A DNA stretch of 64,000 nucleotides from Streptomyces sp. NBC_01750 (GCF_035918095.1 NZ_CP109137.1:868001-932000); one strand, 5' to 3'. Positions 18,277 through 29,828 are shown, counted from the stretch's first letter. Numbers and translations are program-made. Notes: generated from the letters alone by a model not told the origin.

Positions 18277-18315
18277 CGGCCGGGACGCCCTCGTCGGACG
18301 AGGGCCGCCCGGCCG
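18277..18315 (+). terminator. Terminator-like nested hairpin at the end of the eCIS operon
   Basis: Outer arms CGGCCGGG (18277-18284) and CCCGGCCG (18308-18315) enclose inner arms CCCTCGTC (18288-18295) and GACGAGGG (18297-18304). No U-tract, as is common for Streptomyces. It lies 12 bases after the amidase stop. Confidence 0.65.
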
Positions 18316-18370
18316 TTGCGTGCCCTGTAGCGTTTCACCGGGGGATGACCGGCTTCCGGCAGGAGGGCAT

Positions 18371-19315
18371 ATGGGCAAGGGCGCGACCGTGGTCATCGGA
18401 GCCGACGAGGTACGTGCGGCCCTGCCCACGGCGGTGGCGATCGCCGCGCTCCAGGACGCGCTGCGCGACGGGCTCGACCCGGAGGCCGATCCCGCCCGCA
18501 CGGTGGTCCCGGTCGACCATGGACAGCTGCTGCTGATGCCGTCTCACTCCCGCCGTTACGCGGGCGTCAAGATCGCCACCGTGGCACCGTGCAACCCCGC
18601 CGTCGGACTGCCTCGCATCCAGGGCAACTACCTGCTGCTGGACGCGGAGACGCTCGGCCCGCTGGCCGTTCTCGACGGTGTCGCGCTGACCACCATCCGT
18701 ACGGCGGCCGTCTCGGCGGCCGCCGCCGACCTCCTCGCCGTACCGGACGCCGAGCGTCTCGTCGTCTTCGGCACCGGACCGCAGGCGCACAGTCATATCG
18801 ACGCGCTGCGTGCTGTCCGCCCGCTCCGGCACATCACGGTGGTCGGCCGCGATCTCGACCGGCTCGCCGGCTTCCTTCAGCGGTACGGGGATTCGGATCC
18901 TGTGGTGGAAGCGGGCACGGCGGACGCGGTGGCGCAGGCGGATCTGGTGGCCTGCTGCACCACCGCGCGCACGCCGCTGTTCGACGGGTCGGCACTGTCC
19001 GCGCACGCGACCGTCGTCGCCGTCGGCTCCCACGAACCGGATGCCCGCGAGGTCGACGACGAGACGGTGCGCCGCTCGACGGTGGTCGTCGAGGCGCGTG
19101 GCGCGGCACTGCGCGAGGCGGGCGACGTCATCCTGGCCATCGGCTCCGGAGCACTGGAGGCCGATGCCCTCGTCGCCCTTGCGGACCTCGCCCGCGGTAC
19201 GGTCGCGACCGACGACTCGCGGCCCCGGCTCTTCAAGAGTGTCGGCATGGCCTGGGAGGACCTGGTCGTCGCCGGTGTCGTCTACGAGGCGCACGTCCGC
19301 CGGGGCGTGCTCTAG
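18371..19315 (+). CDS. Ornithine cyclodeaminase / mu-crystallin family protein
   Basis: 314 aa from ATG 18371 with ribosome site AGGAGG just before. Contains the family layout: an N-terminal alpha/beta domain (IGADEVRAALP, HGQLLLMPSHSRRYAGVKIATV) and a Rossmann domain with LVVFGTGPQAHSHIDALRAVRPL and HITVVGRDLDR, then SHEPDAREVDDETV. Family members convert ornithine to proline or reduce imino acids with NAD(P)H. The specific substrate cannot be read from sequence. It stands alone, separated from the eCIS by a terminator. Confidence 0.85.
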   Translation: MGKGATVVIGADEVRAALPTAVAIAALQDALRDGLDPEADPARTVVPVDHGQLLLMPSHSRRYAGVKIATVAPCNPAVGLPRIQGNYLLLDAETLGPLAVLDGVALTTIRTAAVSAAAADLLAVPDAERLVVFGTGPQAHSHIDALRAVRPLRHITVVGRDLDRLAGFLQRYGDSDPVVEAGTADAVAQADLVACCTTARTPLFDGSALSAHATVVAVGSHEPDAREVDDETVRRSTVVVEARGAALREAGDVILAIGSGALEADALVALADLARGTVATDDSRPRLFKSVGMAWEDLVVAGVVYEAHVRRGVL

Positions 19316-19527
19316 AAGCAGCGCCGTCCGCCCGCGGGGGCAAGCCCTGCTGCGGCCGGAGCAACGGGATCAGGCCGACGCCGCTCTCAGCGGATCCGTG
19401 CGCCGCCGCCGGCACCGCGCCCGAGGTGCGGCGCTGGACGACGAGCAGCTCTGCGGCCCCGCCACCGCCCACTGACACGGCACCGCCGATCCGGCCCCCA
19501 CCCGGCGTCCCCAGGCCCGTCCCCGGC

Positions 19528-19914
19528 TCAGCCGCGGGCAGGCTCGTCGGCCCCGGCGGAGCGTATCTCGTCGAGATGCAGCTCCACCCAGCCGCGCAGC
19601 TGACCCAGCGGCACGGCGACACCGCGCCCCAGCTCCGTCAGCTCGTACTCGACATGCAGCGGCACGGCCGGATACACAGTTCGGTCGACGAAGCCGTGGA
19701 GCTCCAGCTTGCGCAGGGTGCTGGTCAGCACCTTGGGACTGACACCCTGGAGCCGCCGCTGCAGCGAGCCGAAGCGCTGCGGGCCCTCCGCCATGGCACC
19801 GATGGCCAGCGCCGACCACTTGCTGGCCAGGACGTCCAGGACATCACGGCACGGGCACTCCGCCGCGAAGACATCGTGATCGTCGTGCTGCCCCGTCGTA
19901 CAGGGAATGGACAT
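19528..19914 (-). CDS. HxlR family transcriptional regulator
   Basis: 128 aa. Typical HxlR winged helix: an N-terminal Cys pair CPCRDVLDVLASKWSALAIG, then GPQRFGSLQRRLQGVSPKVLTSTLRKLELHGFVDRTVYP, ending in YELTELGRGVAVPLGQLRGW. HxlR members often sense thiol/quinone or aldehyde stress through the conserved Cys. It is divergent from the oxidoreductase at 20068 with a 153-base shared region that contains an inverted repeat, so it probably controls that gene. Confidence 0.92.
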   Translation of the reverse strand: MSIPCTTGQHDDHDVFAAECPCRDVLDVLASKWSALAIGAMAEGPQRFGSLQRRLQGVSPKVLTSTLRKLELHGFVDRTVYPAVPLHVEYELTELGRGVAVPLGQLRGWVELHLDEIRSAGADEPARG

Positions 19915-19959
19915 GAACGGTGCCTCCCGCGCGGTGACCTCAATACTTCCTGAGGGATA

Positions 19960-19986
19960 GTAGTGTCCCTTGCGGGTTACCACTAC
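19960..19986. promoter_or_regulatory. Inverted repeat in HxlR/oxidoreductase intergenic region, putative operator
   Basis: GTAGTG (19960-19965) and CACTAC (19981-19986) are exact inverted copies separated by 15 bases; a smaller GGGA...TCCC pair overlaps the left arm. Spacing of about two helical turns suits a dimeric winged-helix regulator such as HxlR. Confidence 0.5.
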
Positions 19987-20067
19987 CCCACAGGTAGCTT
20001 TCGGGCGTCGATGATCAGCCGACCGGGCCGTGCGCGAGCACCCCGGCACGCCTTGCAGGAGAACCAC

Positions 20068-21039
20068 ATGAGCAGCATTCAGACCATGCGCGCGATCACC
20101 CAGGACAGCTTCGGCGGACCCGGGGTACTGCGACTCGCCGAGGTGCCGCGGCCCGAGCCCCTGCCCACCGAGGTGCTGGTGCGGGTGCGTTCCGCGGGTG
20201 TGAACCCGGTGGACTGGAAGACCCGCGAGGGCGGTGGCATGGCGCAGGTGCTGGGCGAGCCACCGTTCGTGCTCGGCTGGGACGTGTCCGGAGTCGTGGA
20301 GGAGGTCGGCTTCGGCGTCCACACGCTCGAGGTCGGCGACGAGGTGTACGGCATGCCCTGGTTCCCGCGCCAGGCCGGTGCGTACGCGGAGTATGTGACC
20401 GCGCCCTCGCGGCAGTTCGCACGCAAGCCCGCCGCCGTCGACCACGACCACGCCGCCGCGGTGCCACTGGCGGCGCTCACCGCCTGGCAGGCACTCGCCG
20501 ACGCCGCGCGGATCGAGGCGGGACAGCGGGTGCTGATCCACGCGGCGGCCGGCGGCGTGGGGCACTTCGCCGTGCAGTTCGCCAAGCACTTCGGCGCGCA
20601 CGTCATCGGCACCGCGCGGGCCGCCAAGCACGACTGGCTGCGCTCGCTCGGCGCCGACGAGCTGATCGACTACACCCGGGTCCGGTTCGAGGAGGCGGTG
20701 CATGACGTCGACCTCGTCATCGACCTCGTAGGCGACGGGCAGGACTCGACCAGCACCCGTTCGCTGAAGACCCTGCGCCCCGGCGGCACGATCGTCGCCG
20801 TGCCGTCGGGTGTCTCTCCCGAACTGCTGGAGACGGCCTCCGCACAAGGTCTGCGGGCGATGCCCTTCCTGGTGGAACCGGACGGCACGGCGCTGACCAG
20901 GATCGCGTCGCTGATCGACAAGGGCGTGGTGAGCGTCGAGGTCGAGGACGTGCTGCCGCTGGCGGACGCCGCCGAGGCGCACCGCCGGGGCGAGGAGAGC
21001 CGCACCCGCGGCAAGCTGGTACTGCGCGTCACCGACTGA
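20068..21039 (+). CDS. NADP-dependent zinc-type alcohol dehydrogenase / quinone oxidoreductase
   Basis: 323 aa from ATG 20068 (ribosome site AGGAGAA). MDR superfamily: GPGVLRLAEVPRPEPLPTEVLVRVRSAGVNPVDWKTREG, GWDVSGVVEEVG, then the Rossmann fingerprint VLIHAAAGGVGHFAVQFAKHFGA. The zinc-binding Cys residues of classical alcohol dehydrogenases are absent, so it belongs to the quinone oxidoreductase branch. Divergent HxlR suggests induction by electrophilic or quinone stress. Confidence 0.88.
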   Translation: MSSIQTMRAITQDSFGGPGVLRLAEVPRPEPLPTEVLVRVRSAGVNPVDWKTREGGGMAQVLGEPPFVLGWDVSGVVEEVGFGVHTLEVGDEVYGMPWFPRQAGAYAEYVTAPSRQFARKPAAVDHDHAAAVPLAALTAWQALADAARIEAGQRVLIHAAAGGVGHFAVQFAKHFGAHVIGTARAAKHDWLRSLGADELIDYTRVRFEEAVHDVDLVIDLVGDGQDSTSTRSLKTLRPGGTIVAVPSGVSPELLETASAQGLRAMPFLVEPDGTALTRIASLIDKGVVSVEVEDVLPLADAAEAHRRGEESRTRGKLVLRVTD

Positions 21040-21348
21040 GGCGGCCTCGGCCCAGCGGGGGAGCTTCCCGGCGAGCCTGCTCACCCGGTGCCCGGCCCGA
21101 CGCGACTATCGCTCGGTACGTCGGATCCTCGCTCTTCGTCCCGGCCGGACGGTCGAGGTACTCGTCGTACACCCGCGAGCTGCGGGTCCTGATCCGGGGA
21201 ACCGGAAAATGCCACAGCTTCACGGGCAGCACCGACCCCTTGGCGACAGCGGCGGCTGGGCACTGGTTCGGCTGTCTCAGCTCCTCGCAACGCGCTCCGT
21301 GTGAGGGAGGACCGGGAACGACTCCGCGGGATCGGGGAACAACTTGTC
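21040..21348. other. Intergenic region with no recognisable gene
   Basis: 309 bases between two convergent genes. On the minus strand a short stretch reads VYDEYLDRPAGTKSEDPTYRAIVAS, which looks protein-like, but its flanks do not match anything and no ribosome site is seen. No clear terminator hairpin was found. Confidence 0.4.
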
Positions 21349-21909
21349 TCACTCGCCGGGCGAGTTCTGTCGCAATACGTGGCGGGCTGACCTCTCCGCC
21401 TGTTCCGCATTGGACATGATGTGAGCCTGCTCCCTGGGCCACCAGATCAGTTCCACGAGAAAGATCGCGACCCACAGCCACGACACCAGGGCATCGCGGG
21501 TCGATCCCGTGAGGGTGTCGCCCACCGCGAGGGCCACAGCGACTCCGGCGAAGAGCAGGACCACCCATTGGAGGAGGCGGTCTCGTTCCCGGGCTGTCCG
21601 CAACGCGCCGCTGTAGTCGATGACGGCGGGCGCGAGTCGGGCGTCGCCGGTGTCCTCACCACGCCGGGTGGCGCGAACCACCGCTACCCGGTCGGCGGAG
21701 TCCAGGTCATTGGCTCCGGGCCAGGCTCTGCTCATCCGGCGGGCCATCCTGATTCCGGAGAAGGGGATGAGGAAGAGGGCCGCCACGACTGCGCCCAGCC
21801 ATGATCCGGACTCGGCGAGCACGAATACCCCGAAGAAGACACCGACCGGAAGGCCGATGCTCACCGCCCTGCGGACCGGACCGCCTCGCCATACCCAGCT
21901 CGGGAACAT
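21349..21909 (-). CDS. Hypothetical membrane protein
   Basis: About 186 aa from ATG 21909 (an earlier ATG at 21951 is possible). Four hydrophobic stretches are visible: two near the N-terminus (VSIGLPVGVFFGVFVLA and WLGAVVAALFLIPFSGI) and two near the C-terminus (LLQWVVLLFAGVAVALAVG and ALVSWLWVAIFLVELIWW). Charged central loop, short basic C-tail. I do not recognise a family with a known function. Confidence 0.6.
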   Translation of the reverse strand: MFPSWVWRGGPVRRAVSIGLPVGVFFGVFVLAESGSWLGAVVAALFLIPFSGIRMARRMSRAWPGANDLDSADRVAVVRATRRGEDTGDARLAPAVIDYSGALRTARERDRLLQWVVLLFAGVAVALAVGDTLTGSTRDALVSWLWVAIFLVELIWWPREQAHIMSNAEQAERSARHVLRQNSPGE

Positions 21910-21959
21910 AAGCACAGGCCCATGCTGGCAGCCGGTCGGTCCGGGGAGCAATCACCCGG

Positions 21960-22139
21960 ACCGGCGACACCGGCGGTCTTCTCACGCAGCGCGTGGAGGG
22001 TCGCCGCGTCGGCGGCGAGCACCAGGCAGCCAGACCGGGGCAGGCCCGGGTGGACGATGCCCGAGCCGTCATGTCCGTGGCCGCCGAGCAGGTCCGGGAG
22101 GGCCTCGCCGACGGCCGCGGCCAGGCATGCCGCGGCGTT
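21960..22139 (-). pseudogene. Possible remnant of a DUF2000-type gene
   Basis: Reads NAAACLAAAVGEALPDLLGG, then GIVHPGLPRSGCLVLAADAATLHALREK. This resembles the core of DUF2000 proteins (helix with Ala-rich pattern, D/G turn, HPG, LAAD..TL..LR). The family's N-terminal strand is not in the same frame, and the end after VAG is not family-like, so the copy looks both shifted and truncated. Family assignment is tentative. Confidence 0.35.
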
Positions 22140-22213
22140 CTCACCGCGCCGCACCGCACCCGCCGACCGCGAGCAGCGCACCGGGCAGCGTTCCACCCAG
22201 CAGCGCGGCCGGC

Positions 22214-22564
22214 TCACACGTCGCGGTTCGAGTAGTACTGCTCGACGAGCGTGATGAACGTGATGTCGTCCTCGTGCTGACCGCTCTCGAAGGCGGGCGA
22301 GTCCTTGAGCTCCCGCTTGCCGCAGGAGACATGAACCGTCTCCTTCTCGGCGTCGATTCTCGTCACAAGGCCCGCAGGCAGCACGACGCGCCCACCGAAG
22401 ATCCAGGGACCTGTGTCGACCACGATGTACAAGCGGCCCACGTCCTCCGTGTGCTTGTCGATCTTTCCGACCGTCCCGTCGGACGCCTCGACCTTGTAGC
22501 CGGTGAGCTGCGCTCCGGGAACATATCCCGCGGTTTCGCGGTAGACCCAGATCTCGGCACCCAT
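22214..22564 (-). CDS. PRC-barrel domain protein
   Basis: 116 aa from ATG 22564 with ribosome site GGAGG. PRC-barrel-like beta fold: VPGAQLTGYKVEASDGTVGKIDKHTEDVGRLYIVVDTG, GGRVVLPAGLVTRID and HVSCGKRELKDSPAF. Such small proteins are usually stress-related or bind partners. It is followed on the same strand by other small genes or remnants. Confidence 0.85.
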   Translation of the reverse strand: MGAEIWVYRETAGYVPGAQLTGYKVEASDGTVGKIDKHTEDVGRLYIVVDTGPWIFGGRVVLPAGLVTRIDAEKETVHVSCGKRELKDSPAFESGQHEDDITFITLVEQYYSNRDV

Positions 22565-22663
22565 GACGACCTCCTCACTCCCCCGGCGTGCGGGCGGGTA
22601 CCCGGGAGAGGCTGTTCTCATTCGACCGGATTCGTTCTCCGACAGCCGGCATCCCCTTCCGAG

Positions 22664-22861
22664 TCAGGTGACGAGGCAGGGCAGGGCCAGGGCCGCCAGG
22701 AGCGCCATGCCGGCGAGCACCCAGGCGACGCAGTCCCCGATGTGGCCGGAGTGCAGGCGGCGCAGCGGCTCCGCTTCCGCCCATCCAGGGCACCGGCGGC
22801 CCGGCCCCGGGAAGGGTGCCTCCTTCGGACCCACCCGGTGGTGCTCGATGGCTTCCGGACC
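22664..22861 (-). pseudogene. Possible degenerate C-terminus of a membrane protein
   Basis: Between the stops at 22862 and 22664 the minus strand reads HSGHIGDCVAWVLAGMALLAALALPCLVT, a plausible last membrane helix of a transporter. No ATG precedes it; the in-frame upstream part is Pro/Gly-rich nonsense-like text. It may be a short small-protein gene with a GTG start or a decayed transporter end. Confidence 0.25.
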
Positions 22862-23119
22862 TCAGCCGGTGGGTTCGTCCGGGACCGGCTGCTCGGGATG
22901 TACGGAGCCGCTTCGCGGCGATCCGCGGCCGGCACCCGTCTGGTCCACATCCGGCAGGCTCAGGTCCGTATCGGTCGTTTCGTCGTCCGTCTCTTCGGGG
23001 CGGGGCACGTCCAGCGGGTCGAAGCCGTCGTGCGCCTGCTGATCGGGCAGGTCCTTCGGCACCTGCCTGTCCGGTTCCGTCCCGGTCTCTTCGGGACCTT
23101 CCGGTCGGCGGTCGGTCAT
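22862..23119 (-). CDS. Small acidic hypothetical protein
   Basis: 85 aa from ATG 23119, chosen because an excellent GGAGGAGG ribosome site sits six bases before it. Rich in Asp, Glu, Pro and Thr (for example DVPRPEETDDETTDTDLSLP), so probably disordered. No signal or membrane segment. The strong ribosome site argues that it is translated; function unknown. Confidence 0.5.
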   Translation of the reverse strand: MTDRRPEGPEETGTEPDRQVPKDLPDQQAHDGFDPLDVPRPEETDDETTDTDLSLPDVDQTGAGRGSPRSGSVHPEQPVPDEPTG

Positions 23120-23344
23120 GGGTCCTCCTCCATCCACGGAAGCCGTGCCGCAGGAGCTGCGTTCGGGGCATCAGCACTCCGCTGCGGCGACGGGTACCCG
23201 AACGGCACGTGATCAATCAATCAGCCGCCCCGGAATAAGCCCTGCCGAGGAAACGTTCACCGTGCACGCAATTGGCGGCCGCCGCTGTCCGCCGGACCTC
23301 GTCCCGACGCGCTCCCACACCTTCCCGCCCCGGAGGCCGCACGC

Positions 23345-25135
23345 ATGCCGCAGACCACAACCGAACAGCCCGCCGGGGCACACAGGGAGTTGCGGGACAT
23401 AGCGGCGCGCAGAACCAAGGGCGTCGTCCCTGTCCTCGCGTTCGCGGGGATCACCGTCGCGGTGATGCAGACCCTGCTCGTACCGGTCATCAAGGACCTG
23501 CCGACGCTGCTGAACAGCACTCCGGCGAACGCGACATGGGTCATGACGGCAACACTGCTCGCCGGCGCCGTCGCCACCCCGATCATGGGGCGGCTCGGTG
23601 ACCTGTACGGCAAGCGACGGATGCTGCTCGCGAGCCTCGCCGTGATGGTGGTCGGTTCACTCATCTGCGGATTCACCGACGACCTGGTGACGATGATCGC
23701 CGGCCGGGCTCTTCAGGGCTTCGCCATGGGTGCCATCCCGCTCGGCATCGGCATCATGCGTGACGAGTTGCCGCGCGAGCGGCTCGGCTCGGCGATGGCA
23801 CTGATGAGTTCGTCGATCGGGGTGGGTGGCGGACTCGCACTCCCCGCCGCGGCATTGGTGGCCCAGCACACCGACTGGCACACGCTGTTCTTCGGCGCGG
23901 CCGCCCTCGGCGTGCTGTCGATGCTGCTCACCGTGTTCGTCGTACCCGAAACGTCGCTCCGTGCCGGGGGCGGCTTCGATCTGCCCGGAGCGATCGGACT
24001 GAGCGCCGGGCTCGTCTCTCTGCTGCTGCCGATCACCAAGGGCAGCGACTGGGGCTGGACTTCCTCCACCACGCTGGGACTGTTCGGCGCCGCCGCGGTC
24101 ATTCTCGGACTGTGGGGCATGTGGGAGCTGAGGAGCGCCGCTCCGCTGGTGGACCTGCGGACCACCGCGCGGCGCGAGGTACTGCTGACCAACCTCGCCT
24201 CGATCATGATCGGAGTCGCCTTCTACGCCGTCTCGCTGGTCCTGCCCCAGCTGTTGCAGCTGCCGGAGTCGACCGGTTACGGCCTCGGCCGTTCGATGGT
24301 GGTGGCCGGCCTGTGCGTGGCGCCGCTCGGCCTGACGATGATGTTCGTCGCCCCGCTGTACGCACGGATATCCGCGCAGCGCGGCCCCAAGGTCTCGCTC
24401 GTGCTCGGCATGCTGGTCATCGCGATCGGCTACGGCGCCGGGCTCGGCCTGATGAGCGCGGCCTGGCAGACCGTGGTCATTTCCGTGGTGCTGGGGGCCG
24501 GTATCGGCCTCGCGTACTCGTCGCTGCCCGCTCTGATCATCGGGGCTGTCGATCCGTCGGAGACCGGCGCCGCCAACGGCCTGAACACGCTCATGCGTTC
24601 GATCGGCACCTCGGTGTCGAGCGCGGTCATCGGCATGGTCCTGGCACACACGGCGGTGCCGATGGGTTCGGTGCTCGTGCCCAGCATGAACGGCTTCCGT
24701 ATCTCCTTCCTGATCGCCACCGGCGCCGTGGTCATCGGTCTCGTACTCGCCGCATTCCTGCCCTCGCAGAAGGACGCGATGCGGCCGCGGCTGCGGGCGA
24801 GCAGCGAGGACGAGAGCGGCCAGGAGCCGGAATCCGCGGACGGGTCCGCGGGGTTCCGGGGTCTGGTGCAGGATGCCGGAGGCGCTCCCGTACCGGGGGC
24901 GAAGGTGACGCTGATCGACGGGCGGGGCAGGCAGGCGGGACTGACCGCGGCGGACCAGGACGGCCGTTACACACTGGCCGCGCCGGCGGACGGCAGCTAT
25001 GTGCTGGCCGGCTCGGCGACCGGTTACGCGCCGCACGCCTGTCCGGTCGCGTACGACGGGGGCGGACCGACGGTCGAGACGGATCTGGTCCTGACGGCGA
25101 ACTCACCTGCGCGCCGGGGCGCGATGTCGTCGTAG
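23345..25135 (+). CDS. MFS transporter (DHA2/14-TM type) with C-terminal CarboxypepD_reg-like domain
   Basis: 596 aa. The first about 475 residues are an MFS exporter of the EmrB/QacA branch: PIMGRLGDLYGKRRMLL (motif A), GRALQGFAMGAIPLGIGIMRDELPRER, about 14 hydrophobic helices. Residues about 500-590 form a separate domain, GFRGLVQDAGGAPVPGAKVTLID and DGRYTLAAPADGSYVL, typical of a carboxypeptidase-regulatory/SpaA-like beta sandwich. A fusion to such a domain, which would face the cytoplasm if 14 helices are present, is unusual. Ribosome site GGAGG. Confidence 0.87.
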   Translation: MPQTTTEQPAGAHRELRDIAARRTKGVVPVLAFAGITVAVMQTLLVPVIKDLPTLLNSTPANATWVMTATLLAGAVATPIMGRLGDLYGKRRMLLASLAVMVVGSLICGFTDDLVTMIAGRALQGFAMGAIPLGIGIMRDELPRERLGSAMALMSSSIGVGGGLALPAAALVAQHTDWHTLFFGAAALGVLSMLLTVFVVPETSLRAGGGFDLPGAIGLSAGLVSLLLPITKGSDWGWTSSTTLGLFGAAAVILGLWGMWELRSAAPLVDLRTTARREVLLTNLASIMIGVAFYAVSLVLPQLLQLPESTGYGLGRSMVVAGLCVAPLGLTMMFVAPLYARISAQRGPKVSLVLGMLVIAIGYGAGLGLMSAAWQTVVISVVLGAGIGLAYSSLPALIIGAVDPSETGAANGLNTLMRSIGTSVSSAVIGMVLAHTAVPMGSVLVPSMNGFRISFLIATGAVVIGLVLAAFLPSQKDAMRPRLRASSEDESGQEPESADGSAGFRGLVQDAGGAPVPGAKVTLIDGRGRQAGLTAADQDGRYTLAAPADGSYVLAGSATGYAPHACPVAYDGGGPTVETDLVLTANSPARRGAMSS

Positions 25136-25558
25136 TCAGCCCGGTGCCCGGTCCGCCGGACGCCGCCGCGCCCAGCCGAGTACGACGACAGAGGCCACCG
25201 CGGCGAGCGCGCACCAGGTGGATACGAACTCCAGCCGCCACAGCACCGCGCTGGCCACCGCCCCGGCCGCGGCCAGCAGACCGAGCAGGCGCAGCACCGG
25301 ATCACCGGCAAGCAGCACCCCGAGCGGCACCCACACCGGCAGCAGGGGCAGCGCGATGATCGCCCAGACCACGGTCGCCGGGCCCGTACCGCCGCCGGAG
25401 CGCCAGACGGCGGACTCGACGATCTGGTGGGTGCCGAGAAGCAACGGCAGTGCGGCGAGCGGCAGGTCGCGGACCCGCGGCGCCTGTACGACACAGGCCA
25501 CCCCGATCGCGGCAATGCCGGTGCCGCCCACGAGGTCAGCAGTCGCGCTCCAGCACAT
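25136..25558 (-). CDS. DUF6629-like small membrane protein
   Basis: 140 aa from ATG 25558; an ATG three codons earlier (25567) is the alternative. Begins MCWSATADLVGGTGIAAIGVAC, the N-terminus shared by this integral membrane family, and has four or five hydrophobic segments, one with LGTHQIVESAVWRSGGG (conserved His/Glu). It converges on the MFS gene with stops directly adjacent. Function unknown. Confidence 0.7.
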   Translation of the reverse strand: MCWSATADLVGGTGIAAIGVACVVQAPRVRDLPLAALPLLLGTHQIVESAVWRSGGGTGPATVVWAIIALPLLPVWVPLGVLLAGDPVLRLLGLLAAAGAVASAVLWRLEFVSTWCALAAVASVVVLGWARRRPADRAPG

Positions 25559-25718
25559 GGGCGTCATCCAGGGGCGGGGAAGTGAGGTCGATCAAGCCTG
25601 GCACAGGCGGAGGACCGGATAGGGCATCGGGCGCAACGGATCAAGGGCGGGCTGAAGAGTGCAAGGTCACAGCCCTTTCCCCTGCTGCACCTTTGCGGGC
25701 TTGACCTAACATCTGAGC

Positions 25719-27601
25719 ATGACGGTCCTCCCCGAAGACGGGTTTTCGCTGGCCGCCGAATTCCCGGATGCAACCCACGAGCAGTGGCAGGCCCTGGTGG
25801 CCGGCGTGCTGCGCAAGGCTGGCAAGGACATCCCGGACACGGCGGCCGAGGACGTGCTGTCCACGGCACTCGAGGACGGGCTCACCACCCGTCCGCTGTA
25901 CACCGCACGCGACGGCGCCGACCGCGCCGGGTATCCGGGCTTCGCGCCCTTCACCCGGGGCGGCAGGCCGGAAGGCGGAGCGGTCTCCGGCTGGGACGTA
26001 CGCCAACGCCATGAACGGCCCGATCCGGTACGCACGAACGAAGCCGTGCTCGCGGACCTGGAGAACGGGGTCGGCTCGGTGTGGCTGGCCGTCGGCCAGG
26101 CCGGCGTGCCGGTCTCCGGGCTCGGCGCGGCTCTGGACGGCGTCTATCTCGACCTGGCTCCCGTCGTCCTCGATGCCGGAGCCGAATTCGACGCCGCCGC
26201 ACAGGAGTTGCTGCGGCTGTACGAGGAGCGCGGGATTGCTCCCGAGGCCGCGCTCGGCAACCTCGGTGCCGATCCGCTGGGACACGCCGCACGCACCGGG
26301 CAGTACGAGAACATCGCCGAACTCACTGCGGCCGCGACCGAGCTCGGCGTGCTCTGCCATGGCAAGTACCCCGGACTGCGGGCCGTGACCGTCGACGCGC
26401 TGCCGTACCACGAGGCCGGCGCCTCGGCCGCTCAGGAGCTGGGCTGTTCGCTGGCCACCGGCGTCACGCTGCTGCGGGACCTCACCGCTGCCGGGCTGTC
26501 CGTGGAAGCGGCCTGCGGCCAGCTGGAGTTCCGGTACGCGGCCACCGCCGACCAGTTCCTGACGATCGCGAAACTGCGCGCCGCCCGCCGGGTGTGGGCC
26601 CGCGTCGCCGAGGCCTGCGGGGCCGATGCCGCCGCCGGGGCACAGCGCCAGCACGCGGTGACCTCTCCGGTGATGATGACCCGGCGCGACCCGTGGGTGA
26701 ACATGCTGCGCACCACGGTCGCCTCGCTCGCCGCGGGCGTCGGCGGCGCCGACGCCGTGACCGTGCTGCCCTTCGACCACGCGCTCGGACTCCCGGACGG
26801 CTTCGCCCGCCGGATCGCCCGCAACACCTCGACGATCCTGCTCGAGGAGTCGCATGTGGGCCGGGTCATCGACCCGGCCGGCGGCTCCTGGTACGTGGAG
26901 CAGCTCACCGACGAACTCGCGCAGGCGGCCTGGGCCTGGTTCCAGGAGATCGAGCGCGCCGGTGGCCAGGAGGCCGCGCTGCGCGGCGGTCTGGTCGCCG
27001 AGCGGCTCGGCGCCACCTGGGAGAGCCGTAAGAAGAACCTGGCCAAGCGGCGCGAACCGATCACCGGTGTGAGCGAGTACCCGCTGCTGGCCCAGGCGCC
27101 CGTCGAGCGCGACGCCGCGCCCGCCGCGCCGTCCGGCGGTCTGCCGAAGGTACGCCGCGACGAGGCGTACGAAACGCTGCGGGCCCGTTCGGACGGGCAC
27201 CTCGCCGCCACCGGCGCCCGGCCGCGGGTCTTCCTAGCGGCGCTGGGTCCGGCTGCCGCGCACACCGCGCGCGCTTCGTTCGCCGTCAACCTCTTCCAGG
27301 CGGGCGGCATCGAAGCGGTCCACGATCCGGTCTCCGTCGACGCGGACTCGGCCGCCGAGGCCTTCGTCCGCAGCGGCGCCGCGGTGGCGTGCATCTGCTC
27401 CAGCGATGCCCTGTACGCCGAGCAGGCCGGGCCGGTGGCAGAAGCGCTCAAGTCGGCCGGCGCGTCGCGGGTGTATCTCGCCGGCCGTCCGGGTGAGCAG
27501 CGTGAGACGTACGAACGGGCCGGGGTCGACGAGTTCGTCGTCGCGGGCAGCGACGCGGTCGCCGTCCTCACCTCCGTCCTCGACCAAATCGGAGTGGCGT
27601 G

Positions 27602-27602
<1 letters not shown>
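25719..27602 (+). CDS. mutA: Methylmalonyl-CoA mutase small subunit
   Basis: 627 aa. Small-subunit type mutase: TIM barrel with [35 protein letters not shown] and [29 protein letters not shown]. The C-terminal flavodoxin-like domain ([32 protein letters not shown]) lacks the DxHxxG cobalamin motif, as expected for the non-catalytic subunit. The stop overlaps mutB by one base (TGATG). Together with MutB it interconverts succinyl-CoA and methylmalonyl-CoA, supplying polyketide extender units or oxidising propionate. Confidence 0.95.
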
Positions 27603-29815
<2,213 letters not shown>

Positions 29816-29828
29816 GACTGTGCCCCGG

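Noticed and set aside
21029..21348. Minus-strand text VYDEYLDRPAGTKSEDPTYRAIVAS as a gene
   Set aside because: No start signal, no family match and flanks are not protein-like.
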